Assembly (NCBI GenBank): GCA_910578815.1
Contig: CAJTSE010000002.1
Coordinates: 94,603-158,602 of the forward strand
DNA length: 64,000 nucleotides
Direction of reading: 5' to 3'
Origin: an uncultured Acetatifactor sp.
Lineage (GTDB): Bacteria > Bacillota > Clostridia > Lachnospirales > Lachnospiraceae
Part shown: piece after piece, positions 26,593 through 35,320 of the stretch
Layout: every line of letters begins with the position of its first letter
How positions within the stretch are numbered: the first letter of the stretch is position 1
Notes under the pieces: model-generated
What the model was told of the DNA's origin: nothing
Database searches by the model: none
The model's input: only the letters and a program-made list of their open reading frames with translations
Position numbers and translations under genes: made by a program

Positions 26593-28545
26593 CTATGATG
26601 CCGGTTCCGGTGACGCGGAAGGCTCCGGTGATTCCGAAGGTGCCGGCGACGCGGAAGGCTCCGGTGATTCCGAAGGTGCTGGCGACGCGGAAGGCTCCGG
26701 TGATTCCGAAGGCTCCGGCGATGCGGACGGTTCCGGTGAATCCGACGGCTCCGGTGATGCGGACGGTTCCGGCGTTACTTCCTTCAGCTTTAAAAGAATC
26801 ACACCATTCACACTGTCAACGGAAGAATCCCATATTTTCTGGGTTGCATTCGTCTCATATACCTTTTCCCAGCCGTATTTTCCTGCATTATCGCCAAACT
26901 GATCGGCCTCCGGCATATCCATAGTACCGTAGGGAAGACAAACAAGCTGTCCGCTATCGTCCACAAGACTTCTTAAGATCACCGTCCCGTATTTCTTCTT
27001 TGTAGAACTTTCTTCCCATACAGGATACAGCTCAATATTTTCGGTTACTTTATCCTCATCAAAATCCCATTCCTTACCGTCCTCACGATACCATCCAACC
27101 AGCTTCAGACTTAAATTTGCATTATCACAGGCCACGGAAAACTCCCGAAGTTCGGGTTCCGCTATCTTCTTCCCGGCGTCTGCCGATTTGTAAACATCAA
27201 CTCCCTTTTTTCCATACAGATCGGAAATCTTAACCGGGAAACCGTTCGTCCATATATAAGGATTAATAAAGATTACCTGATATGTCTGCACAGGCGGATC
27301 AGTCGGCTGCGGGCTCGGCGTCGGTGTCGGTTCCGACGTAGGCGTCGGCTGCTTGGTCGGTTCCGGCGCAGGCGTCGGCTGCTTGGTCGGTTCCGGTGCA
27401 GGCGTCGGCTGCTTGGTCGGTTCCGGTGCAGGCGTCGGCTGCTTGGTCGGTTCCGGTGCAGCCGTAGTCACAGGAGTCGGTTCCGGTGCAGCCGTAATCA
27501 CGGGGGTCGGTTCCGGCGCAGCTGTAATCACGGGAACAGACTCCGGCGTAGGTACCGGCTGCTTCGTCGGCTCCGGTGAAGGCGTCGCCGAGGGCCTGGG
27601 CCTTGTGGACGGCCTTGGTGTTGCAGTAGCTGTCGGTGCAGACGTTGCCTCCGGTTCGACGGAGGGCTCCGGCGTTGCTTCCGCTTCCGGTGTCTCCGCA
27701 GGCGCGGCAGTTTCCGCCGCTCCCGTATTCTCTTCCGATTTGTCCGGCTCCGTCATTCCTCCCGGTTCCGGAGTACTTCCCTGACCTGTCAGGCCTGCAG
27801 TCTCCCCGTTAACCACAAGCTGCACGTTTCCCAGATTCAGCGTTACTCTTCCTGACGCATTGATCTCCTTAAGGCGTTCAAACATCTGCTTATTTATCAT
27901 TTCCTCACTGATCGGCTCACGAATAACAGCCTTCGACGAAGCTCCCTCCGTAAACCGTACACATTCTCCGGCCTCAATAACAGGAATCTCCCTAATGGAA
28001 ACCTCAATCTCCGGCCCTGACACTTCCAACTTCACTTTTCCGTCAAAGACCATTGTGGAGACCATTCCGTCTCTGTTCCGGTCAACCTCAAATACGGTGC
28101 CGCGCACGGACATGGTTGCATTGGGCGTCACCACTTCATAGGATGCACCCTCCCCTAAGGGATTTTGAATCTCATTTAAGACGCTGCCCTGCTCTAAGAG
28201 GATGGAGGTCCTGCCGGCCTTCTCATCCCCTTCTGCAACCACCTGCATGGAAGCAGCTTCTCCCAGCATCACATATTTGTCCGTATCCAGCATCAACACG
28301 ATATAAGCGTCTGCACCCGTATGCACAAAATCCCCTGAAACCAGGTTCATATTGACAGCGGCATCCAGATCTCCAATGCCGTCCCTGGCAATGGTAACTT
28401 CGCCGCTTGTCTCCACCACCTTGATGGAACGGTATGTCTCTCCGCTTTTTCCTGCAAACAGTGCCGCCACAAGCACCACTGCTGCCACCACCAGCCCTGC
28501 GGCTGCCGTTATACCGATTTTCTGGTTCTTTGTAAGTTTTTTCAT
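26593..28545 (-). CDS. FecR-domain surface protein with Pro-rich repeats
   Basis: A 650-residue membrane-anchored, extracytoplasmic protein. One span lies near residues 12-32, then a FecR domain (about 40-220; EVVTPNATMSVRGTVFEVDR marks it). Next is a long Pro/Thr/Glu linker containing ten-residue repeats (TPAPEPTKQP and PVITAAPEPT types), followed by an InlB-B/Listeria-Bacteroides-like repeat domain (about 440-530). The C-terminal tail is made of PEPSAS/PEPSES hexapeptides. The ATG at 28545 has GAGG five bases upstream. FecR domains sense or transmit signals; first in an operon with the cyclase and HD-GYP genes, it is a plausible input module. Confidence 0.8.
   Translation of the reverse strand: MKKLTKNQKIGITAAAGLVVAAVVLVAALFAGKSGETYRSIKVVETSGEVTIARDGIGDLDAAVNMNLVSGDFVHTGADAYIVLMLDTDKYVMLGEAASMQVVAEGDEKAGRTSILLEQGSVLNEIQNPLGEGASYEVVTPNATMSVRGTVFEVDRNRDGMVSTMVFDGKVKLEVSGPEIEVSIREIPVIEAGECVRFTEGASSKAVIREPISEEMINKQMFERLKEINASGRVTLNLGNVQLVVNGETAGLTGQGSTPEPGGMTEPDKSEENTGAAETAAPAETPEAEATPEPSVEPEATSAPTATATPRPSTRPRPSATPSPEPTKQPVPTPESVPVITAAPEPTPVITAAPEPTPVTTAAPEPTKQPTPAPEPTKQPTPAPEPTKQPTPAPEPTKQPTPTSEPTPTPSPQPTDPPVQTYQVIFINPYIWTNGFPVKISDLYGKKGVDVYKSADAGKKIAEPELREFSVACDNANLSLKLVGWYREDGKEWDFDEDKVTENIELYPVWEESSTKKKYGTVILRSLVDDSGQLVCLPYGTMDMPEADQFGDNAGKYGWEKVYETNATQKIWDSSVDSVNGVILLKLKEVTPEPSASPEPSDSPEPSASPEPSESPEPSASPAPSESPEPSASPAPSESPEPSASPEPAS
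26596..26775. repeat. 18/36-bp tandem repeat coding for the PEPS tail
   Basis: About ten units of 18 bp, arranged as 36-bp pairs, encode PEPS-A/E/D-S hexapeptides at the C-terminus of the FecR-domain protein. Adjacent 36-bp copies differ by very few bases, so copy number may vary by slippage. Confidence 0.85.
27345..27545. repeat. 30-bp tandem repeat in the FecR-protein linker
   Basis: Four near-identical 30-bp units encode TPAPEPTKQP and are followed by three related units encoding PVITAAPEPT. Two adjacent copies appear identical at the base level. The opposite strand therefore shows a false Gly/Val-rich frame. Confidence 0.85.
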
Positions 28546-28700
28546 GATACCTCGCATTCCGCCGCGCAAGCGGCTATGTAGTCATATAGTCCGCGATTGA
28601 AAATTTTACACTTTTATACTATATATTACCTCAAACTGGTTTTTGTTGTCAACACAGTATTACCTCTGCAATTTATTTATCGTATGTTTTTCAAAATAAT

Positions 28701-29702
28701 TTATACCTTCTCCCCTTTCCATGATTGATACAGCCCGGCTATCACCTGTTCAATCGGAACCCGTCGTATTTCCACGTCCCGGATGCCGTCGGAGCGGGAC
28801 AACATTTCCAGCAGCCTTTGAATAGATGTACAGGAAAGATCCGCTTCAAATTCAAAGACACCGTGCTCCCCTCCCAAAAACCTGCAGCCCTCCAGTTCCG
28901 GTCTTCTGCCATCGGTAGTAACCGTGAAATTCGTCATATTCCCCGTGAGCCTGCGCAATCCGTCAAAGTCACCGTCATAGGCAAGCTGTCCTTTAGAGAT
29001 CATCATAATCCGTTGAGCCATCTCTTCCAAATCATCCATATCATGACTGGTTACCAGAATCGTCACACCGTCCTCACGGTTTATCTTTTTTAAGAATTCT
29101 ATCATCTGACGTTTTGCCACCACGTCCAAACCAAGGGTCGGCTCGTCAAGCAGCACCAGCTCCGGTGAATGCAGCAGCATCATGGCCAGGTCCGCCCGCA
29201 TCCGCTGTCCCAGTGATAGCTCTCTGGCAAACGTATTCTGGACCCCGTCAATCTCCAGCAGCTCCTTCATTCTGTCTAAGTTTCGCTTATAGATCTCGTC
29301 CGGAATATTCCATACTACCTTTTTCCATTCAAAGCTCTGTATTACAGGGTGATCCCACCAAAGCTCTGTCCGATTGCCAAACAAGACTCCTATTCTTTTC
29401 ATCAACGCTATTCTGTCTCTTTCCGGAGACATTCCCAATACGGAAATGCTCCCCTCCGTTGGCGATAGCATACCGGAAAGCAGCTTCATAGTGGTACTCT
29501 TACCTGCTCCGTTGGGCCCCGCATAGGCCACAAATTCCCCTTTTTTAATCTGAAATGAAGCATCATTTAATGCAGTCACGATCTTTTTCTGCTGACGAAA
29601 GATGCCTTTGACTCCTTCTTTTCTTTGCCATTGTGTAAATGTTTTACTGACGGAATCTGCAATTACCGCCGCCCCCTCAGGAACGATGGCCGCCTGATTC
29701 AT
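28701..29702 (-). CDS. ABC-2 type exporter ATP-binding protein
   Basis: A 333-residue ATPase of the NodI/DrrA-like group. Walker A is GPNGAGKSTT, the signature is LSLGQRMRADLA, Walker B is LVLLDEPTLGLD and the switch is TSHDMDD. The segment after the Walker A (LFGNRTELWWDHP) is typical of exporters paired with two ABC-2 family permeases. The ATG at 29702 (MNQAAIV) has AAAGGG about ten bases upstream and overlaps the permease gene by 26 bases. Upstream in-frame starts would overlap further and add a basic sequence unlike the family. Third gene of a permease-permease-ATPase unit; the substrate is unknown. Confidence 0.85.
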   Translation of the reverse strand: MNQAAIVPEGAAVIADSVSKTFTQWQRKEGVKGIFRQQKKIVTALNDASFQIKKGEFVAYAGPNGAGKSTTMKLLSGMLSPTEGSISVLGMSPERDRIALMKRIGVLFGNRTELWWDHPVIQSFEWKKVVWNIPDEIYKRNLDRMKELLEIDGVQNTFARELSLGQRMRADLAMMLLHSPELVLLDEPTLGLDVVAKRQMIEFLKKINREDGVTILVTSHDMDDLEEMAQRIMMISKGQLAYDGDFDGLRRLTGNMTNFTVTTDGRRPELEGCRFLGGEHGVFEFEADLSCTSIQRLLEMLSRSDGIRDVEIRRVPIEQVIAGLYQSWKGEKV

Positions 29703-30519
29703 ATCTGTTAATCCCTTTTTTAACATAATATCGAAACCCTTTCTTAAAAAAATGTGCCGCCGTAAACGCCGCAAGCAGTGCGAATATAGCCGGATAAATG
29801 TTTTCAAATACAACGGTCTTTCCCAGTAATATCATTGTCGGAAACCACGCCGTTAGACCTGCTGGAAATAACGTCAGCAACGGATATTTGATGTATCCTG
29901 GCATACCAGACAGCGGAAATGTCATGGTTTGTTCTATGCTGTATATCACCGTACTGGATATTTCCTCACACTGCACCGGCGCATAAAACGCAAGGCTGGA
30001 AAGCAGGTAAGAAAGTGACACCACAATTACCATGCTGACTGCCAGCTGAAAAATCAACAGCAGCGGCCACCACCATGCAAAAGATATCTTCAGATTGCAC
30101 ATTGCCACGATCAGCAGCGCAATCCCTGATATAAAAGTGCCGGAGCCTGTAAAAGGAAAAATCCCCACTGTAAGCTGTACACCATATGGAAGAGGCATAA
30201 TAAACATATGCTCCCACTGTCCCCTGCCAATGATTCTGCTGGGAAACAAAGCGTTGCATCCGCCCATCATATTCAAAAAACCCATCACAATATTGCCGTA
30301 TGCCAGCATAAACAGGATCTCAAACCGGCTCATGCCGCCTATTCCGCCAAATTTCCATGCCAGAAAAAATATCCCCGAAACGGCCGATAGATTGGACACC
30401 AGATCGGCAGCCATCACAATGGCCATAAACTTTCCGTCCCGCATCAGGGAAGCCAAATCCATCCGCGCATAAATCCCAAGCAGTTTGAAATATCTTTTAA
30501 GCGATACCTTATCCACCAA
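29677..30519 (-). CDS. ABC-2 family transporter permease
   Basis: A 280-residue membrane protein with about six spans and a soluble N-terminal 25 residues. It resembles the ABC-2 permease group found as pairs with DrrA/NodI-like ATPases. It overlaps the ATPase gene downstream by 26 bases and the first permease gene upstream by 11 bases, so all three are probably translated as a coupled unit and form one heteromeric exporter. Confidence 0.8.
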   Translation of the reverse strand: MVDKVSLKRYFKLLGIYARMDLASLMRDGKFMAIVMAADLVSNLSAVSGIFFLAWKFGGIGGMSRFEILFMLAYGNIVMGFLNMMGGCNALFPSRIIGRGQWEHMFIMPLPYGVQLTVGIFPFTGSGTFISGIALLIVAMCNLKISFAWWWPLLLIFQLAVSMVIVVSLSYLLSSLAFYAPVQCEEISSTVIYSIEQTMTFPLSGMPGYIKYPLLTLFPAGLTAWFPTMILLGKTVVFENIYPAIFALLAAFTAAHFFKKGFRYYVKKGINRYESGGHRS

Positions 30520-31279
30520 AACTCACCATCCTTTCTCTGGATCTGCGAAACCAAAAAACTGCCACAAGCCAGATCACAATATTCCAAAAGATCTGTACCG
30601 GCAAGACAACAGCAGCATCAGCACTTCCCACATACAATGTCAGGAAAGCACCACCCAGACTGCCAAAGGGCTGATACCGTATCCATTGATCCATGCCGAA
30701 TGGCAGGATTTTAAAGGGTATCACCGTTCCCGAAAAAAAAGATACGACAGCGCTTCGGATCACGTAAACAGGCCAGGAAACATTGCGCAGTCTGACCATC
30801 ACACAGTAAAATACAAATTCAAAGGCAAATCCCAAAGATACACTTAAAAACAGCGACGGAAACGCCCAGAGGCTTTTCGGCAGAACCTGAATTCCTAAAA
30901 CAGGTGCAAACAGCAGCATGGGCAGGGAAAATAAAAGCAGCATAGGTGCCCACTCCCCCACCGTTCGCGCAATCACCTGCCCAAATACAGACATGGGACG
31001 GGTAAACATTTCCAGGCTTTTCGTATCAAAATTCCAGGACGACAAGCACGTATTAACGATCATCATATCCGCTGCCAGAACATTCACATAGGTATAGCTT
31101 AACAACTGTGAAACTGACATTTCCGCCTCTGCTCCGCTCTCTGCCAATGATTTCCAGATAAACATCAGGGGCACCAGATAGACCAGCCTCATAAATATCT
31201 CCGGCACCAGATAGATCAGCCCGCCGTTTGTCTTACTTCGTACAGACATGCGGGCGGTTATTCCATATTTTCCAAACAT
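30509..31279 (-). CDS. ABC-2 family transporter permease
   Basis: A 256-residue permease with about six hydrophobic spans (PEIFMRLVYLVPLMFIWKS is the first). It is the first gene of the exporter unit. The ATG at 31279 (MFGKYGITARMSV) is chosen because AGGAGGT stands at ideal distance. Longer in-frame starts would run back through the terminator hairpin at 31357-31392. Both permeases are similar in size and layout, suggesting a heterodimer. No resistance or biosynthesis gene nearby reveals the substrate. Confidence 0.82.
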   Translation of the reverse strand: MFGKYGITARMSVRSKTNGGLIYLVPEIFMRLVYLVPLMFIWKSLAESGAEAEMSVSQLLSYTYVNVLAADMMIVNTCLSSWNFDTKSLEMFTRPMSVFGQVIARTVGEWAPMLLLFSLPMLLFAPVLGIQVLPKSLWAFPSLFLSVSLGFAFEFVFYCVMVRLRNVSWPVYVIRSAVVSFFSGTVIPFKILPFGMDQWIRYQPFGSLGGAFLTLYVGSADAAVVLPVQIFWNIVIWLVAVFWFRRSRERMVSFGG

Positions 31280-31356
31280 TTTTATACCTCCTGCCCGCTT
31301 CAGCGAGCATTCATTCCTTGTTTTACAGTGTACACCTCCTGTTTCAGGGCATAAAA

Positions 31357-31392
31357 ATACCCTGTACGGACCGTTTTGTCCATGCAGGGTAT
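31357..31392 (-). terminator. Strong terminator between small ORF and exporter operon
   Basis: ATACCCTG (31357-31364) pairs with CAGGGTAT (31385-31392), and GGAC/GTCC extends the stem inside. On the minus strand TTTTT follows. It ends the 54-residue ORF transcript and lies 78 bases before the first permease gene, so it could also act as an attenuator. Confidence 0.75.
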
Positions 31393-31453
31393 ATCTTCCC
31401 AATGTCATCCTTGTATTCGCACAGCGGTATATCATCACAGGGCTGCCTCCCCG

Positions 31454-31618
31454 TCACATATCCGGCAATACTTTCCATGGTGAGCAGCATTTAAAACAAT
31501 CCGTTTCCCGATAAATGGGCATAGTTGTCCCTCTACTCGCCATTTTGTACGAAAATCCGCGTATGACGTCACTGCCGCGAAATAATTCTTTCACCAAAAG
31601 GACTTCGTATTGCTTCAT
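31454..31618 (-). CDS. Small Cys-containing peptide, 54 residues
   Basis: An open frame from ATG at 31618 to TGA at 31454. It begins MKQYEVLLVKELFRG and has the motif DCFKCCSPW near its C-terminus. AGGTGGTGAG lies upstream of the ATG at acceptable distance, TATTAT-like sequences lie further upstream, and a strong intrinsic terminator follows 62 bases after the stop. These signals support a real small gene. It is not a recognised family. Position before an ABC-2 exporter makes a peptide substrate or a leader regulating the exporter possible; both ideas are inference. Confidence 0.45.
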   Translation of the reverse strand: MKQYEVLLVKELFRGSDVIRGFSYKMASRGTTMPIYRETDCFKCCSPWKVLPDM

Positions 31619-31704
31619 ACTTCTCACCACCTTTCTCGTATAATAAATTCAGCATACCATATTTTTCCCGGATCCGCAACCGATATTTTGGGGTGAAACA
31701 ATGA

Positions 31705-33075
31705 TTAATGTGTTTCACGCCGCAGCGGTTTCTGGGCGGGACCGTCCAGCACCTTTCCCTCTGCGTCAAACCGGGAGCCGTGGCAGGGGCAGTCCCAGCT
31801 CTTTTCATGTGGATTCCACACCAGCTTACAGCCCATATGGGTACAACGTGCCTGAAATTCTCCCTCACCGCATCTGCACTTTTCCTTTCCGCCGGTTATA
31901 CCCTTCCACAGTCCCCTCGTGCTTACCTGCACATCCCACTTAAAGTTTTCCCTTGCAGCCTCCGGTCGGATCCGCCTGGGGGCAAACACGCTCTCCCAGG
32001 GATTATGCCGTCCCCGAATCAGATCCGTCAGCAGCATGGCCGCCGCCATAGACGATGTCATACCCCATTTTCCGTACCCTGTAGCCACGTACCAGTCAGG
32101 ATGCCACAAAGAATATCTGCCGATCAACGGAATTCCGTCATGAGGCATACAGTCCTGAGCCGCCCACATGTACGCGATCTTTGCCTGCGGATAAAACTTG
32201 CAGGCCGCGGCCTTTAGGCTGCCATAACCGCCTCCCTTTTTGCTTTCTCCAGTCCTGTGAGCATTTCCTCCCAGCAGCAGAATATCTCCTGCGCTCCGCA
32301 GGGAAAGGCCTGCATTGTCTACACCGTAGTACATACCCTGCAGAGGCTCGCAGCCCTTCAATGCTATCACATAGCTCCTGTCCTGATGCTGCCTTAAGAA
32401 ATAAAATCCAGGCAGGTCCTTAAACGGATAGTGGGTGGCAAAAACAATGCTCTTTGCCAGAAATCTTGCCCTGTCCGTGCAGACAATCCGGCTTCCCACA
32501 CTTCTTACCGGACTGTTTTCGTAGATTTCCAGCTTTGCCGCCAGGGCACGGATAAACTTCAGAGGATGAAACTGGGCCTGATTTTCAAAGCACACTGCTC
32601 CCACTGTCTCAAAGGGCAGCTCCGTAATCCTTGCTTCATAGGCAGGAATCCCCAGAGCAGCGGCAGCCACGGCCTCGGCGTGCAGACCAGACCTGTCCGA
32701 GGTAGAATAAAGGTATGCCGGCAGCCTTTCAAAATCGCAGTCAATCTTGTTTTCCGCAATAATATGTTCATATTCCGAAATGGCCCTCTGATTTGCCTTC
32801 GCATACAACCCGGCCTTTTTCTGACCCAGCTCCCGCAGCAGGCGGCTGTATTTCATACCATGCTGCGAAGTAATCTTGGCAGTAGTGCGCCCGGTCTGCC
32901 CTCCGGCAATTCGCCCTGCTTCCAGCACTGCCACCTGCTTTCCCGCCTTCTGCAGCTGCCAGGCAGTTAGAATTCCCGTCATTCCCGCCCCGATCACCAC
33001 CACATCCCGCTCATGCAGCCCCTCCGCCGGCCTTCTTCGGGGTATCCTCACTCCACTCTCCCATAATGATTCCAT
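31705..33075 (-). CDS. FAD-dependent oxidoreductase with C-terminal Rieske domain
   Basis: A 456-residue fusion. The N-terminal DAO-type flavoprotein domain (to about residue 390) has the FAD fold [13 protein letters not shown] and [10 protein letters not shown]. The C-terminal 60 residues form a Rieske [2Fe-2S] site with CTHMGC and CPCHGSRF, giving two Cys and two His ligands. Such fusions occur in bacilli and clostridia; their substrate is unknown, and electron transfer from an amine or amino acid to the Rieske cluster is inferred. No signal peptide. It is a single gene; its 5' region is the 315-base gap that also holds the terminator of the flagellin fragment. Confidence 0.85.
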   Translation of the reverse strand: MESLWESGVRIPRRRPAEGLHERDVVVIGAGMTGILTAWQLQKAGKQVAVLEAGRIAGGQTGRTTAKITSQHGMKYSRLLRELGQKKAGLYAKANQRAISEYEHIIAENKIDCDFERLPAYLYSTSDRSGLHAEAVAAAALGIPAYEARITELPFETVGAVCFENQAQFHPLKFIRALAAKLEIYENSPVRSVGSRIVCTDRARFLAKSIVFATHYPFKDLPGFYFLRQHQDRSYVIALKGCEPLQGMYYGVDNAGLSLRSAGDILLLGGNAHRTGESKKGGGYGSLKAAACKFYPQAKIAYMWAAQDCMPHDGIPLIGRYSLWHPDWYVATGYGKWGMTSSMAAAMLLTDLIRGRHNPWESVFAPRRIRPEAARENFKWDVQVSTRGLWKGITGGKEKCRCGEGEFQARCTHMGCKLVWNPHEKSWDCPCHGSRFDAEGKVLDGPAQKPLRRETH

Positions 33076-33314
33076 TTATATTCCGTTCCTCCTGGAATTT
33101 GCTTCTGCTCCTGCCGCTATTTTTGGCTCTTTTTTGCTTTCTGTGCTTCTCTTGTCTTCAAAACCAGCCAAAGCGTTGCCCAAATCTTATTGGAACAGTT
33201 TTTCCTAAATTTATTTCATCTATACCGCTTTAAATACATTCCATAGAATATTTTCAGGAGAAACTACCTTTTTATGTAACAGTTAACCTGTAGGGCAAAA
33301 ATAATTATTGAACA

Positions 33315-33352
33315 AATTAGTTCGCAGGGGCTTTGCCTCTGCGAACTAATTT
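33315..33352 (-). terminator. Terminator after flagellin fragment
   Basis: AAATTAGTTCGCAG-GGG and its complement CTGCGAACTAATTT form a long stem with a short loop, flanked by A/T tracts. It lies 40 bases after the flagellin stop. The rest of the gap 33076-33391 is AT-rich and shows no gene; it should contain the promoter of the Rieske-FAD gene. Confidence 0.8.
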
Positions 33353-33391
33353 ATAATAGCTATTGTCATCCTGATGCCTTAAGCCGCCGGC

Positions 33392-34270
33392 TTAGCCAAG
33401 CAGGGAAAGCACGCCCTGGTTGGACTGATTTGCCTGAGCCAGCATGGACTGACCAGCCTGTGCAAGGATATTCTGGTTAGAATATCTAACCATCTCCGTA
33501 GCCATATCCGTATCACGGATCGCGGATTCTGCGGATGTGGTATTCTCCACCACGTTATCCAGGTTATTGATGGTATGCTCCAGACGATTCTGGATGGCAC
33601 CAAGAGCGGAACGCTGCTTGGAAACCTGTGCAATCGCGTCAGCAATGGTATTCACAGCCTTATCGGCATTGGTGGAATCCTTGCCGGTTACACTCACCTT
33701 GTCAATGCCAAGGCTCTTTGCGCTCATGGACTCAATATCCACAGAGATCTTGTTCTCTTCGGTGGTGTCCGCACCTACCTGCAAGCTGAAATTCAGGACA
33801 TCCTTGGGCTTCTCGGTGGTTGCCTTTTCGGTAATGTAGAGCGTCGCTTTCTTATCGGTATATGTCAGCGCTGTGTCTGCATTGCCATTGGTATGAGTTG
33901 TGTCTTTAAATGCAGGATCTGCCTTAGTTGCATCAAGGCTACCGATTGCAACAGTCTCATTATCAGCAGCAATATCACGGACTACCGTAGATACTGTAGT
34001 ACTGGTTACAGTATCATCAGCAGCATAAACTTCCGCTTTTTCCGTTGCACTGATCTTTACCTCCACAGCATACTCATCACCCAGCAGCTTCTGCAGGTCC
34101 TCTATTGACTTAAAGGAATTAGCTTTGGAATCGGCTTTGTTTTCATCATAAGTATAGGTCTTCCCATTGATGGTGATGGACTCTCCGTCTGCCAGTCCTG
34201 TTAAGTCAAAGGCAAAGGATTCACCTACTGCCGCCTTCGTTACGCCGTCGCCGTCAGCAGCTACAAACTA
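33392..34270 (-). pseudogene. fliC: Flagellin, 5'-truncated fragment
   Basis: The frame encodes the variable middle and complete C-terminal flagellin domain. The C-terminus has QRSALGAIQNRLEHTINNL, SAIRDTDMATEMV and ends in GVLSLLG, which packs in the filament core. The reading frame is open back to a TAG at about 34271-34273 and continues from the GTG at 34066 through roughly 68 further codons (including SITINGKTYTYDEN). The conserved N-terminal domain, normally about 140 residues starting with a Met-x-Ile-N motif, is absent. Exonuclease III begins 34 bases beyond. It is a remnant or a silent cassette; no other flagellar gene is in the window. Confidence 0.8.
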
Positions 34271-34303
34271 AAACATCCAACCCCATCTTTACTCTCGTGC
34301 GGC

Positions 34304-35053
34304 TCAGATCGTCAGCTCCACAGGGCAATGATCCGATCCATGGATTTCCGAGTGAATAGCAGCACCGGTCATTCTGTCCGCAAAATTTTCCGATACCAAA
34401 AAATAATCAATGCGCCATCCTGCATTTTTTTCTCTGGCATGGAATTGATAAGACCACCAACTGTATGCTCCTTCCCTATCCGGGTAGAAATGCCGGTAAC
34501 TATCCACAAAACCGCTGCCCAGCAGCTCCGTCATCTTTCCCCGCTCCTGATCCGTAAAGCCCGCGTTGTTTCGGTTGGTCTTAGGGTTCTTTAAGTCGAT
34601 CTCCTGATGGGCCACGTTCAGATCCCCGCAGACAATCACGCCCTTCTCCTTCGTCAGACCGCTTAAATAGGCACGGAAATCGTCCTCCCACTGCATACGG
34701 TACTCCAGCCGGGTCAGCTCCCGCTGGGAATTAGGGGTATAGACGGTGACAAGATAAAATTCCGGATAAGCAAGGGTGATAATACGCCCCTCATGGTCAT
34801 GCTCTTCTTTTCCCATACCGTAAGTGACCGTCAGCGGCTCCTGCCTGGCAAAAACCGCCGTTCCGGAATAGCCCTTCTTCTCCGCATAATTCCAGTATTG
34901 ATAATAACCTGGCAGCTCCATTTGAATCTGCCCCTCTTGAAGCTTTGTCTCCTGCAAGCAGAAGAAATCAGCATCCAGCTTATTAAATTCTTCCATAAAA
35001 TTTTTGCCCATCACGGCCCGCAGGCCGTTTACGTTCCATGATATAAATTTCAT
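34304..35053 (-). CDS. xth: Exodeoxyribonuclease III
   Basis: A 249-residue AP endonuclease / 3'-5' exonuclease of the ExoIII/APE family, acting in base excision repair. Visible motifs include WNVNGLRA at the N-terminus, LQETKL with the metal-binding Glu, the GYSGTAVFAR loop, GDLNVAHQEIDL with catalytic Asp and Asn, SWWSYQFHARE, and HGSDHCPVEL with the terminal catalytic D-H pair. The length is normal. The ATG follows GGGGGAACG. Its stop is 34 bases from the truncated flagellin frame. Confidence 0.93.
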   Translation of the reverse strand: MKFISWNVNGLRAVMGKNFMEEFNKLDADFFCLQETKLQEGQIQMELPGYYQYWNYAEKKGYSGTAVFARQEPLTVTYGMGKEEHDHEGRIITLAYPEFYLVTVYTPNSQRELTRLEYRMQWEDDFRAYLSGLTKEKGVIVCGDLNVAHQEIDLKNPKTNRNNAGFTDQERGKMTELLGSGFVDSYRHFYPDREGAYSWWSYQFHAREKNAGWRIDYFLVSENFADRMTGAAIHSEIHGSDHCPVELTI

Positions 35054-35095
35054 CCGTTCGTTCCCCCTGAAATCTTTTCATTTGGTATCTCTTTT

Positions 35096-35320
35096 TTACA
35101 ATATCTGCGCGCTTCCTGCATATGGATGACTGTTCGCATAAACAGATGCCTTTGACCCAAACTCGCCTGATTCCATTTTGTCAAAATATTCCCGCTGCCA
35201 GACTGTATAGTCAAAATCATCTCTTTTAATCAAAGAAATAAAATACTCTGCATCAATAACCCCCAGATTATCTACAAGGCAAGTAAAACCCTGATCCAAG
35301 ACCTTCACTGCGTTCTCCAC
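35096..35320 (-). CDS. Small partner protein of PIN-domain gene, probable antitoxin
   Basis: A 74-residue acidic protein starting at GTG 35320, which overlaps the TAG of the PIN gene by one base (TAGTG). The motif AEYFISLIKRDDFDYTVWQR is typical of small proteins paired with this Clostridia-type PIN family. No DNA-binding fold is evident. By context it is the antitoxin or cofactor of the PIN ribonuclease; that role is inferred from the gene pair. Confidence 0.6.
   Translation of the reverse strand: MENAVKVLDQGFTCLVDNLGVIDAEYFISLIKRDDFDYTVWQREYFDKMESGEFGSKASVYANSHPYAGSAQIL

Noticed and set aside
27353..27784. Gly/Val-rich plus-strand frame of 143 codons
   Set aside because: It is the reverse complement of the Pro-rich repeat of the FecR-domain gene and has no ribosome binding site.
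31280..31438. N-terminal extension of the first ABC-2 permease to 31438
   Set aside because: It would place coding sequence across a strong terminator, and AGGAGGT precedes the ATG at 31279.
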